Notes under the pieces: model-generated | What the model saw: only the letters and a program-made list of their open reading frames with translations | The model's database searches: none | What the model was told of the DNA's origin: nothing | Source of the DNA: Trichuris trichiura | Taxonomy: Eukaryota > Nematoda > Enoplea > Trichinellida > Trichuridae | Assembly: GCA_037903355.1 (NCBI GenBank) | Contig: JBAJFE010000003.1 | Location: forward strand, 88,888-152,887 | Length of the DNA: 64,000 bases | Direction: 5' to 3' | Part shown: piece by piece, positions 22,501 through 34,490 of the stretch | Layout: each line of letters begins with the position of its first letter | Numbering within the stretch: the first letter of the stretch is position 1 | Translations under genes and position numbers: made by a program

Positions 22501-25500
22501 TGGGCTTGGTTTTGTGACACGTAAGGCTTCATGTGAAGTCAACCTTTTCCGTTGAAAAGGTGGCCCAACATTTTCCACCAATGCTAAAGAAATATTTGAT
22601 CTCCTGTCCGTTAAAACATGATGACTTCAGCCCGTTTACGTCGAAACGTGCTTCTCAAAATCTTTGCCATGTCGCTGTTTTCGGTTACCGTAATCTGAAG
22701 TCAACCTGAAGCCGTTTTATGCAGTACCGAACACCAAATCAACGAACGGAAGAATTTAGTTAAGTTTAGATATTTTAAGAACAACAAGGACAGTATAAAA
22801 ATTAAGCTACCTTCAAACATAAACATAGATTTAAGATTTTGTACACGCTGAAGAAAAAGAAGTCCAGTTTTTTTATCGTAATTTTTTGTTAACTTAGCAA
22901 GCTCAGTTGATGTTAAAATTCAATGCTTTCTGTCTGACGCATCTTGCCCGTTACTGCAGTGATATTTCCTTTCTTATTCGTGACTTGTGCGGTACCTGCT
23001 GCTGTTGAGCGCGCAAGAAATAATTAAGTAAAGTGGAATAATTGAATTGGTCAACTTTACATATGTACAATATGAATGGTGGTTGACGCTTAGCAGTGAA
23101 ACTGCGTTTTACGTTTGCATACCAAAATTTGATCCAGTTTTTTCCGTAACAGCTCTATTATTTTAACTGCTACTATCTCTGAGAATTGTTGGCAAAAGTG
23201 GAGCAGCGACAAATGTTTTGCAATGCTTAATAAGCAAAGACGAAACGAACTGCTTACAAAGTGTTCGCATGTCTTGCAGATGTTCTGATTGCGGTTCTTT
23301 TTAATAAATGGACAATCTATTAGCTAGTCAACTGCTTACTTCCAGCTGCTGATGATAACCTATCTGCCGAGGCGAAATAACCATTTACGGACAAATGCAG
23401 TCTCATGTACGTTCAGAAAAATATTCGACCTTCAACCGCTCCTTTTTTATCAAGAAAATTGCATTAGTACCTTTGACTTTTGGAAACGTTCGTCTTTTGT
23501 TAAAACAAGCGCTTTGCTCTAACGGTATGCTTCAACATTACCGCAAGCATAGCATGCCAAATTGTGCTTGTCTTCCGCAGACATTCCATATGATTTGATC
23601 CAGCAAATCGGGTTTTGTTTCTTGATACTGAATGTTGCAGAGTAAGCTTTTTCAACGTTGTAAAAAACGTTCAACTTTCCGGCATGCCTTATAAGGATTT
23701 GTAGAAGACGTGCACAAACTCATTTAACTAATTGATAAACAAAATTAAGTGTACGGTTAACGCATATGGAAAGAATGACTGCTGTTCGGAGAGTAGTTTT
23801 CAAAGCTATAACAAGCAGCTTTTGGAGCAGTTGGGTGCAAACTTGCCTACACACTTGTCTGTACCTTCAGTGGGTAATGGGATATTCATGTTTCAATATT
23901 TACTCTGTAAAGACTGAAAAGCAGTAAAATTAAATTTATGTGAACCAGCTGTCTTGCTGTACGCGTTGTCTGAAAAGTCCATGGGTGCGGACAGTTTAGC
24001 GGTATATTGTTTTCTATTACGCTGTAGGTGCTGATTGAATTTAATAAACTACGATAAATGAGCTCAGGCAAGAGAGAAAAAATTAGCAGCTTAACAGTAA
24101 TGATTTCTTTCATAATCAAGTGATTAGAGTTCGCAGGTTACATTGAATTATGTTCTTGGATACTGTAGCTAAGTATTTTGTTCATTTTTCTATGCCTAGG
24201 TGATGATTTTCTTGCCTGTACCGTGGAATCGAAGCAGTCGCTTTGTTCTCTAGGCGATATTTTTTTGCTGAAATGCTTAGCTGGTTCTCTGTGACGTTTT
24301 CGTAAGTTTCGCGACCGATTTACTTTCTTCGTTCTTTGACTGATTTTGTCGCCATGCTGTGTCAACAAGCATCCTTTGCTCGTAAGTTTTGATTAGAATG
24401 ACATTACGTTTCGTTCATTTGGTAACGGCACTTAGCGGTTGAAGAACATTGACGTATTGTTATTTTACCAGTTGCGACGCGGGGCCATTGCGTCTGCTTC
24501 GGCTTTTTCCGGTTTTTCGTTTTATAGCAGTAGGATAGGCGACGCGGTAAATGTTGTTTCCCTTAGAGGTAAAAAAAGATTTGTCGGTGAGAACTTTCAA
24601 AGCACAGCTCGCACGTTGACTCTGACTTGAAGCATTGGCCCGGTTGGAAAATGTCATCTGCGGTTTCTGAAATTCACTGTTAATCGCTGAATTTCTTTCT
24701 TTAAAATTCGAGTTCCTAACGTCTACATTGTCCGTTGTGCTATGAATAAAGTGATCTTGTCTCATGCATGGCGTATTTACTATTGTGTAAACCTATCGCA
24801 CAACGGCTTGGCAATGTAGACAAGCACACAGTAGCACTGCTCTCTCTTCGTCTGCAAATGAGTTCTATTTTGACCTTTTCGTCTATTATATTCTTTGGAA
24901 TGATATGTAATGTGTAGTACAAACACAAGTAGGAACCACTGAAAGTCGTGTTTTGAGGTGCATTTGATATACAATCTTTAACGGGATAGGGTGTCGTATT
25001 GAAACAATATAGGAAAGCTTATACAATGTATTCTTGAAAGAGTTAGAGCGGCAGTTCCGGTAAAGCATGGGGCTTCCTACTATAGTGCGATGCCTTACTT
25101 CGCCGTTCACGTGAGTGACTATTTTATTTCCATTTTAGGAATATTAAGTGAAGATTTCAAAATTATATTATCTTTATTTGGTCACAATAGGTTGACCGAA
25201 ATAACGATGCCCGCTGTTTATAAATTTATCTTTGCTCTTTTGTATCGAAGAAGGGCATAACTTACATCAGTATGATGGACAGTTGTGAGCTCCAGTTTTC
25301 ACTTTCAACTTAAGCATCTCCATTAACTTTGTTAAAGCAAACAATGCCATGAAGAAACTTGAATCGCGATGTTTGTATTTGTTGTTCCAGTAGGCCTCAT
25401 TGTCGCTTTATGCCTGTGTTACGAAACGCTACAATTTCGATGCTTTTCCAGCGGACGACAGCCCGCTGGAAAAGAAGAGAAAATTGAACGATTGATATTA

Positions 25501-25702
25501 CACCGTGATTGCGCCCTTTTACGCTTGTGAAGTAAAAGAATTCGGCCTATGGCAAAACACAGGAAAGTCTTGAACTCATATAGTTTCATTTCATTTGTTT
25601 CCAACTTAACGAGGAGACATGTCTTTTGTTGGCTTGGTGGTTGGTTGTTCGTAACGTATGATTTCATTTGACCAGTATTGCCCGAATTGCAGATGAGAGC
25701 AA
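19536..25702. other. 6-kb intergenic region, no gene recognised
   Basis: Open frames are all under 105 codons and carry no recognised motif. The only repeat I can support is the palindromic element at about 21497-21575. The rest is AT-rich unique-looking DNA, where small RNA genes would be missed by eye. Confidence 0.5.
21497..21575. repeat. Short palindromic element, copy 1
   Basis: CCTGTTCTGCTCTTATCCAG is answered in reverse complement by CATGGTAAGGGCAAAACAGG, with TTAAGCGCAAAC against GGTTTTGGCTTAG between them. Related copies occur at about 34390-34490 and 35878-35982. Confidence 0.6.
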
Positions 25703-28373
25703 ATGTCACGTGAAGTACAAGAAATTATAATGGAGTCGGACGCGGAAAATTCAGGCGACACCGGAACACTGTCATCAGAATTGCAAACTCCGGAAGAAGC
25801 GGAGGAATCGAGTATGCTTTTTTCTCTGTCTTAAAACTTGAGCATTGTCCTATAAATAACCGAGTGAGTTTATCGGTGATATTCCAGTTGTGTTTTTCTA
25901 CATGTTTCCTATGGTTTAATCGTAGCATTTTTTTGTCATTTTAAAAGTTCTCTATCCTATCTGATGTGATACCCCCTTGCTGGTTTAGACGAGGCTACTT
26001 TATTATCAAACTGCATTTTACGCCTCAGTAGGAGTGCTTAAGCAACGCGCGTGAAGTAGAAGACGTTATTGGCACTTTTCAATGCTTTACTAAAACAACG
26101 AATGCGTTACTTTACAAAGCTTATAATCTGGACAGTTTATTGCCTCCCGCCGTTTTGTTTCTAAACGTTCGAGCTTTCTTTTGTTTTTTGAATCTAAGGG
26201 ATAAGAAGGGCTTGTTTTCCCCACCAAAATTTGCGTATATGAATGGCAGTCGCTTTTTAAAATTACGCTGAATAATCACCTTTGCGATGGTTAGAAAATT
26301 AAGCAGGTTATTGTCCTAATAAACTATGACATTAAGCGTCAGATAGTACCATTAAATGTTGATATCATATGTTTATAGCAGCGTGTGCAGAGAGAACTTG
26401 TCCGTGGCAGTTCATTCATCAAATTTTATGAATACTTCATTGAGACAGTTGTAGTCTGTTGAGTGTTGTTGAAATTGCATCTAATTTATATCTCATTTCA
26501 AGTTTGGTTCGTGTCTTTAAAAGTAGGGGTGGTTGAAGCATAGGCTTAGGCTCAACTGTAAAGTTGAACTTCAGATAACATGCGTTTTGGGCGAAATTTC
26601 AACTACGAACTGGCGTTAACCAATTTTAATGAAAGAACCTTATTTTATTTTTACGAGTTGGTTTAATCGTAGAGGCGGTTCAAAGTAAGCTTGCGTTAAG
26701 AAAGGCAGGCATGTTTTAAATTCCGGCAGTTTAAACTTCACAGTCAGTGTCCGTTCAAGGTTTCTTGGAGCTGTTTAACGATTTCATCGCTAATGAACAT
26801 CCGGCATTTGCATCGTTGCCTTCAACCGTAGAACAGTCCAGCAGCGCGCAGCAATTGCTTAGAGATCTCTGGCTTGATATGATGCATTTCATGCCGTTCC
26901 CGCGTCGAAGGCGACGACTTGAACAATACAATACAATAAACGATGTGGTGAATTTAATTAAGCAAAGCAAACGAGTGATCGTTCTCACTGGTGCTGGGGT
27001 AATAGTTAACAAAAGGACGTATTATAAACTTGTCATACTATAATTCCACTATGTTTTTAAGGTGTCAGTGTCGTGCGGCATTCCAGACTTCCGCAGCAAA
27101 GGCGGACTGTACGAAATACTTCATAGCAAATTTCCGGAGTTGTCCGACCCGCAAACCATATTTGACATCAAATATTTTCGATACAATCCAAGACCGTTTT
27201 TCGTTTTTGCCAAAGTGAATATTAGGTCAATGGGCGCACTGTTGTTATTTGATCCCTTGCAGGAAATATATCCCGACCTTTTCTCGCCTTCCCTAACTCA
27301 TCGATTCATAAAGTATCTGGAATTGGAGGGAAAGCTGCTACGAAATTACACGCAAAATATCGACACTTTGGAAAGTGCAGCCGGCATTGAACGCGTTGTT
27401 TACTGCCACGGTGAGATGTAAAATTTCGGAAAACACTTCTTGACTATGTCATTGCGGCTTTGTAGGCTCATTTACTACGGCATCGTGCATTACTTGCAAG
27501 TTCAAAGTAGACATAGAAAAAATTAAGCCGGATATACTCGAAGGGGTAACTTGCAGGCGTTGCAGTCGCGCATTTGTCGATAGGTTTTCTTTTATGTTTT
27601 CAGCGTATACCAATTTGCCCACAGTGCGGAACGCAAGCAAAGAAGTCCATAATGAAACCAGATGTGGTTTTTTTTGGCGAAGATTTACCGTCCGCGTTTC
27701 ACACTAACCTTACAAAAGACCAGTTGGAAGCTGACCTTCTTTTGGTCATTGGATCTTCCCTAAAAGTTGGCCCTGTTAATGCTATTCCCGGTGAGATAGG
27801 CACGCGCGGCAGATTTGTTGAATTGCAAATAGGCTTTTTAAGGGATGCTTCGAGACGACGTTCCGCAGGTGCTGATCAATCGCGAGCCATTGCCAAATTA
27901 TACATTTGATGTTGAATTGTTGGGAAATTGCGATGAAATCTTCAACGAGTTAGCGCTACGTTTAGGAGAGCCATATTCTGCTTGTTGCAAAAATCGCAAT
28001 TTTCTGAGACTGTTAAATTTGAATTGTTCCGCCGGTGGTAGCAAGTTTGAAAAAGAGAGCATTGAAGTCGTCTACGAAAATATGGGAGGCTGCGCCGGCC
28101 AGTCAAATGTCCCGTCTAGTTCCGGTCTGTCGGTTGCAATGGGTAAAGTAGAAACTGATCAGAATGCCCAATCCGCGCAGGTATACGTAGACAAGTGGAA
28201 GTGCAAAAGCGATAGCATTAATGCTAAAAATTTACCAGGTAAATTTTTGTTGTTTGAATGTTATCTGCTGGTTCTTACTACGTTTTTTTGTTTCAGATGA
28301 CGCATTCTTGTACTTGCCGCCGTATCGATATCTTTTTCCTGGCGCTGAGTTGAAGGGCATCCATTTAAGTTAA
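25703..28373 (+). CDS. SIRT1/sir-2.1-type NAD+-dependent protein deacetylase, eight exons
   Basis: Deacetylates lysines on histones and transcription factors while consuming NAD+. Exons read by me are 25703-25811, 26748-26998, 27062-27214, 27263-27410, 27466-27545, 27604-27790, 27843-28238 and 28297-28373. All introns are GT-AG, all joins keep phase, and the total is 466 codons plus TAA. Introns are 48-63 bp apart from the first (936 bp). Motifs: NAD-binding GAG at 118-120 followed by VSVSCGIPDFRS, NYTQNIDTLE, catalytic H220 (YCHG), zinc cysteines 228, 231, 252 and 255, and IVIGSSLKV-like and LINREPLP segments. The C-terminal LYLPPYRYLFPGAE (about 446-459) matches the ESA segment that binds and activates the SIRT1 core. 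The start is the first in-frame ATG after a stop; ATG 25730 is an alternative. The N-terminal acidic exon is the least certain part. Confidence 0.93.
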
Positions 28374-30111
28374 AAAAAATTGATGCACTTTAAACGTTTT
28401 GCGTTGCAATCTTTGTTCAGCATTTCGACTTTGTTTTGTTGATAGAAAATTGTGTAAAAATTTGTTTATTGTGAGCACCCAGGTGCTAGTATGTTACTGT
28501 AGCATTGTTAAGAAATAAGTACGGTTATTAAATGAATACGGTATTTGTTTATAGTTTTCAGGCGTTTGATTTTTCGGAATTTCAAATTTACGCTCACTAA
28601 AAGTAAGCTTAAATCCAGCAGTAAGTGGCACTTTTGTTTATGTCATAAATTTTAATAAATTCATCTTCATATAATCGTCCGTCGTGAGCGCATTTTAAGT
28701 ACGCTTGAATATCTTTTCAAATGTATCTGATAAGCTAAGTGTCTATCTTTTGGCGCATGTGAAGCTAGTATGAAATTGTGCTATCTCATGATCTTCATGT
28801 GCAAAGGAATAAAAATTTGCGTTTCTCCCATGGGCGGTATTTCTTTTGCGTTAACAAAAGTGCAGCATGCAACGAAAGTTGGAAAACAAATTTTTAGTGC
28901 GCTTGTAGTGCGTAAATTGATGCCCTGAAAGATTGTTTACGATATTCCGCGACTACAAATCAGAGAAGGTCAGTTATAATTGGTTAGTGGCGGTGTGGGT
29001 TGAAAATTAGGCTGATGGAGTTAAGTGTACATTAAAAAATTTTCATCGTAATATTGCAGCAGGCAGTTGGTTAGTAGTTTTGAACGAAAAATAGGACAAG
29101 CACGTGCCGATGGGTTTTAAGGATGATAGATTACGCAAGTTTGATAACAATTGTACGAAAATAACTTGATTACTGTTTTACCCTACTGTTGCTGACGTGT
29201 AGTCATAGCTACTCGAACGTATAAAAGTGCAGCTTGCTTGTTTTTGTCTTACACGTTAATTGATCTGATTTTTCGTAGCTTCTCATGCCCAGTGAGTGAA
29301 ACTGAAGATGAGTAACGCACAAAAAATATTTCCATTGCATGCAAGTATATTTGCTTCGCTATTCAGTTATCGGTGTAAATTCAGTCGTAAAATAACTGCT
29401 GACCGTGTAAATGGCTGTTGTTTTTAAGCGATATACGGAATGCACGTTCACACCTCACAGAGACGCTAATTACCTGCTGATCTCATTGCTGAAGTACCGT
29501 CTATGCAATTGCTGCCAGCTGTACTAGTGCAAGAAGACTGAAAGAGTGCAGGTAAGGTAGTTGTTTTCAAAATTTAATTATTTGCATAAGTGCCTCAGTT
29601 AATTTCTTCGTACGCAATTCTGAGATTACTGTGGTAGCGAGGCTGGGTCGTACGCTTAGCTAGCAAGATTTCGTTATGGTCAACTAAACAATAAAAAAGT
29701 GTGTTCTCAAAAAATGCAGTCTGATGAGTTTTTTTCTCATCTTTTTATCATACGAATAAATTCATTTGCTTTTTATTCACTTTTGCACCCGACTTGAGTA
29801 TGGACGTGAACTGTTAAAATCGAGTACGGTGTAGAAAAGAAATTGAGCTTTCAAAGAGGACGAAAGTTTTATAGTTTGAGGAAGTAAGTTTTCAAGAAAA
29901 TATGGGTCAAAAATGTGAATGAAAGAGAGGAGGAATGTTTTCTCTTGTCCCTATTTTTAACTTAGTGCGTTTTTCTTTTCTGGTCAATTTCGTCAAGTTT
30001 ATTAATGGCCTTTTGAGTCTACATATTTTTTATTTTTGCGTATTGTATTAATGACGCCGTCGCTTTTAGTATTGATGCGAATTTTCTCCTTAAAATTATA
30101 AAAATCTCATT

Positions 30112-30311
30112 GTAGGGAGCATGCTCGCAACTGAACCTGGGCACACAATTACTGTACATCACTCACGGGTCACCAATGTAGGACACAAGAACAAGAACCG
30201 CTTTACTGTTTCAGCTCAAACTGAGTAATGAATAATTCGTGTCTGACTTCCGGTTAAATAGTGATGTACGGTAATTGTGTGCTCCGGTTCAGTTGCGAAC
30301 ATGCTCCCTAC
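30112..30311. repeat. Foldback repeat with 52-bp arms
   Basis: The left arm 30112-30163 (GTAGGGAGCATGCTCGCAAC...) pairs with the right arm 30260-30311 (...GTTGCGAACATGCTCCCTAC) with few mismatches around a 96-bp spacer. It has the structure of a non-autonomous element; no target duplication was identified. Confidence 0.85.
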
Positions 30312-30934
30312 GCTCATCAATACAGTAAAGGGCGATTACTTGTACGATTAGTTTCTTAAGTTAAAAGGCAAATCCCTAATATTCCCATGAGCTATGCTCA
30401 CATATTGCAAACCTCGAAGCCGCTGTCGTTTTTATCTGTTGTATAATAAATGCCTTTATTTGTATATAGGAAATAAACTGTTGATGTCGGCTATAAAACC
30501 TAAAATTCTTGGTGTAAAATATGCAGCATTCAAAGTAACCTTTAGAATGTGGTTATTCTCCGTTTGGTTTATTTTTGTGCATTTGCTTAACAGTTTCCTC
30601 ACATACTATCCTTCCTCGCATCGTTCACGAACTAAAAGTACGTACGCAAGTTTCCCTAAAAAGGAATTTTGCTTTCCAGCCGAAAGAACTGCTGTTTTTC
30701 ATGTTATAGAAAATTGCAAATCGCTCATTGCGCATGCGTTGGTCACGCTACATTGTCCCTACAATACTACTGTGGTCATCTAGCCTGCACAGATTCACCG
30801 GAAGTCTTTGTTTGTTCTCCAGGTAAGGATATGAGCTTATTATTAATATTCCACTTTTCTGACATTTTCGGTAATACTATTTCGACGTTACAGCAACAAT
30901 CTTATAAGCATATTTACGACGCATTCCGTTGATA

Positions 30935-31119
30935 GACTTTGGTTACGGTAGTACCCGTTTGTTAGAATCGATTTTATTTCGTAGCTTTTAGCCTTACTGT
31001 TGAACCGTCTTCAGCAATGACGATGGTAGAAATATCGCTGAAGACAGGCTAAGAGTAGGGTCAAAAGCTCTGGAAGAAAATCAATTCGAACTAACGAGTA
31101 CCACCCTAACCGTGAAGTC
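30935..31119. repeat. Foldback repeat with about 80-bp diverged arms
   Basis: The left arm 30935-31014 starts GACTTTGGTTACGGTAGTAC and ends CGTCTTCAGC. The right arm 31037-31119 starts GCTGAAGACAGG and ends CCCTAACCGTGAAGTC. The arms match with many substitutions, so this is an older copy of a hairpin-type element. Confidence 0.75.
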
Positions 31120-31750
31120 TGCTATGAAGAGTTAAAAACCCGTTACAAGGTGTATCCCGTTGAACTATTCTCGTGTTGTAAAAATAATAATTCAATAATT
31201 AAAGAGATTACTTTTAAACGATTTAATCGCTAGGTTTAGTTTTCCATGTATGTGCTTAAACCGGGGAGCAATGATAATATGATTAAGACTGTGCAACATT
31301 AACGGATTTTTAAAGTAAAGTACGCAGTAGCCAGCAGTTCTGTGTATGTCCAAGCGCCTAAAACTGTAAGCATCTGTCCTGCTTATGAAAGCTCAGTGCA
31401 ACATTGCTGAATGTAAATTGTTTATTTTCTCTTCAAGCGTGCTCTGCTGTTGTGCTGAACGGTTTTTAAACTTCAATTTGAATGCCATAAAGAACAAAAC
31501 AAATGTCCATTTCAGAGGAATAGGCGAGTGTCAAGATTGCAGTAGCAGGCGCTTCTACATAGCCTGATCATTGCTCCAGGAAAAGTGAAGTAGCACTTCG
31601 CGAGTTTAAGAAATGTTCCGGAATTAGCGCGAGAGAAAATGAAGCATCAAAATAATGCAAATGAGCAGCAGAATGTTTTCGAAGAAGTTTCTTTTGTAGT
31701 ATAAATTTGTTAGTTGAAAATTTTTCTAAGAGGTCACTGGTGAACATTAT

Positions 31751-32740
31751 CTATTCGAACAGGCTATGAAAGGCAGCTTGTATTTCACCTACCATGTTTG
31801 CCGTTGTTGTGGATCGGGAACATTTTTGAAATGCTAATCTGTTGCATTGTCTAATTAAGCAACAGGCTGCAAATGCAGCTAATACAGGAGCGCTATAAGA
31901 ATCACTGGCCAATGTCGTGTTTTCTTGCTTTGAGAAGCGATCGTATGTCCAATGGAGAAATGTTGCCACTGCACCAGTAAGTAGGTCACCTTGTCCTGCG
32001 CAATGACGTGGGCTATTGAGGAGATCGCATTGAATCACTGTACGACCATCAGAGATCACATCCTGGGTTCCTTTTCGCACAATCGTAACATAATCAAGTT
32101 TTTGCGCTAGATGTAACGTTGTTTCTTCGACGTCACTTTGTTCAAGAGATTTACCAATAACTTTCTCATACAGTTGTCCAAATTCTGTCTCGTTAGGGGT
32201 CAGAATGAGACGCGTATATCCTTGAAGTAGCTGAAGATTTTCCGAAAAGAAGTGTAAACCGTCCGCGTCAATTACGACAGGTAATTGACGTTCACGTGCC
32301 TTTTCAAGAAAAATGGTTGCAAGGCGCCCAGTAGACGGGTCACGTCCAAGACCCGGACCCAAAATGGCAACATCAATATGTGTGAGCAGTGTGTCAATTT
32401 TTGACTGAAAAAAACCATCTTCAAGACTTGGATAAACAGTCAATTCTGGGCTGTACGATTTGATCACCGGCGCAGCAGTAGGATGGCATACAATGGGTGC
32501 CCAATCTGCTCCCGTTTTCATCGCAGATATTGCAGAAAAGTATGGTGCTCCAGTGTACTCAAACGACCCACCGATTATGCATATTTTACCATAACTTCCT
32601 TTTTGCCTCTTGAAGGACATCTGGGGTATGCAATCTCTGACCATTCGCATTGCCATACGATTGGATGGTTTTCCGCCCAAAGTAAGAAATTGCTGAAATT
32701 GCGATGTAGCTGATTGAAGTGCATCGCCGAAGCCGACCAT
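31751..32740 (-). CDS. ATP-dependent NAD(P)H-hydrate dehydratase
   Basis: Repairs hydrated (damaged) NADH and NADPH back to the working cofactors in an ATP- or ADP-dependent reaction, usually partnered by an epimerase encoded elsewhere. The 329-residue frame is open from ATG 32740 and spans the whole ribokinase-like fold: KGSYGKICIIGGSFEYTGAP (47-66), GPGLG (128-132), VIDADGL (156-162), TPNETEF (181-187) and the catalytic GQGDLLTG (249-256). Length is close to other animal members. No transit or signal peptide is evident. The bases just before the ATG read TTACAGCC on the sense strand, so an upstream exon or spliced-leader site is possible; otherwise the gene is intronless, unlike its neighbours. 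Confidence 0.92.
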   Translation of the reverse strand: MVGFGDALQSATSQFQQFLTLGGKPSNRMAMRMVRDCIPQMSFKRQKGSYGKICIIGGSFEYTGAPYFSAISAMKTGADWAPIVCHPTAAPVIKSYSPELTVYPSLEDGFFQSKIDTLLTHIDVAILGPGLGRDPSTGRLATIFLEKARERQLPVVIDADGLHFFSENLQLLQGYTRLILTPNETEFGQLYEKVIGKSLEQSDVEETTLHLAQKLDYVTIVRKGTQDVISDGRTVIQCDLLNSPRHCAGQGDLLTGAVATFLHWTYDRFSKQENTTLASDSYSAPVLAAFAACCLIRQCNRLAFQKCSRSTTTANMVGEIQAAFHSLFE

Positions 32741-34389
32741 GGCTGTAAGGTCACTTAAACAAGCAGTGCGCCGATGCGCACCTGATAACCTTTCGCGAGA
32801 AACTTATTATTGACAATCTACGGTCCATAGATAATCAAGTTCACGTTAAATTGTTGCGTTTTCGTAAATGATTGAAGTTAAACTGTTGATGTGATGTATG
32901 ACTTTCAGTATTTTTCTGTTTACACGGTTGCATTTGAGGTTCTGCAGAATGTTTTTTTTGGCTTTCCTTATGCAGAGATGATTAGCAAAGGTTCAGTTGG
33001 TCTAGTTAAGGCATATTTTAAGCTTCAGCTTTCCAGGCTACGACTACTAGGCAAACTTTAACGCTAACTTGCTCGTTTCAATGTGCATATTGGGATTTCA
33101 ACTTATGCTACCATCATGCACGAATAGTGAGCATGTGTTGATACTCTCAGATTTACGTACTGTTCCGATACTGCATCGTCCGTTGTGAGAATGTGAACTG
33201 TTTGTATGCAGTTCAGATATGATCGTATGGAGACAATGATCGTCAAGCTAGAGCGCTCCTGAGAGTTATTTAATTTTGTAAAGTATAAAATGCTTCCCTT
33301 GCTTGAGCTTGCTTTCTTTGCAAAATGACAACACTTGTTAAGATGGTCTGCATTCTTAGTAATAAAGTGGACGAGCATGGGCTACTTTCTTTTATTAAAC
33401 TGCCGAGTTCTACTCCGGAAGACTTAATTAGTTCAAGACGCGTGTGATAGCAACGTAATACCGTTATCCTCGCTAGTTGCGGACAACTTCGCTCCTTCCT
33501 CGTTAGCAAGAATGCGCTAATAATTAGCATGTTTTTAAATCTACGTTCGCTGCTTCATTTCGCATTATTTCTGACATGAAGCGTACTACCCGTTTAGACG
33601 ATTCAGGGGACTACTTAATCTTCGTAATAGGCAACAATTATGACCAGAAACAGGTATGGTTTTAAGGATGGTTTATTACGCGGCTCCAAGCACCGTTAAA
33701 TCATGAATCCACGGCAAACAATCTTTCTCAATTGCATCATGATTCTCTATAGTAAGTATTCAACAATTTTTAGATCAGCAAACCTGTACTGTTTTTTCAT
33801 TTTGTTTGTCGACTCTCCTTTCTGCTCATCTGGTGACTGCAGTTTTGCTCTTTATAAGGATTCAACTAATTTGTCTCCTCTTCTGCAGCGATATCGTTAA
33901 AGCTCTTAGCTTCTGATCAGTAGTAACACACGATTTAAAGTTTCATACTTCCTGAACGTGTCCGGTAATTGGGTTTCCATTGTACGTTCATTTCTGTATG
34001 ATTTCTTGTCATGAAAATGTAGAAGGGAAATACTTCTTCATTTGTCCTAATAATTTCTTCGACTTTCTGGCATTATTTTTTCAACAGAAACATTCTGCAA
34101 GTCTGCCAATGCTGACCGTTTCTGCAGAGAATCAGTTGTTCATCATTGCATTTCAACAGCTCAGAAAACAATTTCTTCCAAAGCGTTTTAATAATTCTAT
34201 TCTGTGTCACCAGGGGCTGCTTTTTTGGGTCTCTTTCCTATTTAGCGGCAAACAGTACAGTAACCCAGACGGTAATCAGGTTTGATTTTCCCGCAAACGT
34301 GTGGTAAGCCAAGCAGCGCTTATCGTTCATTTTCCGCACGTACTTTTTGAGAAATGCATGCCTGTTCTCTTTTAAGCGAACACTGGCGA

Positions 34390-34490
34390 GCATGCCTGCC
34401 GGCTTTCCAGTTTTGCCTAAGCCTAAGCCAAAATGTAAGCATTATATTTAGGTTTAGGCTTTGGTAAGGGCAGACTGGAATGCTCGGCAA
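34390..34490. repeat. Short palindromic element, copy 2
   Basis: GCCTAAGCCTAAGCCAAAAT is answered by TTTAGGTTTAGGCTTTGGTA about 15 bases later, and flanking TTCCAGTTTTGCC pairs with GGGCAGACTGGAA. Same family as 21497-21575 and 35878-35982. Confidence 0.65.

Larger units (their letters stand above)
28374..31750. other. Intergenic region with two foldback repeats
   Basis: ATTAAA at 28527-28532 could end the sirtuin transcript. Otherwise only the inverted repeats at 30112-30311 and 30935-31119 are supported. Open frames such as 30394-30783 have no recognised motif. Confidence 0.5.
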
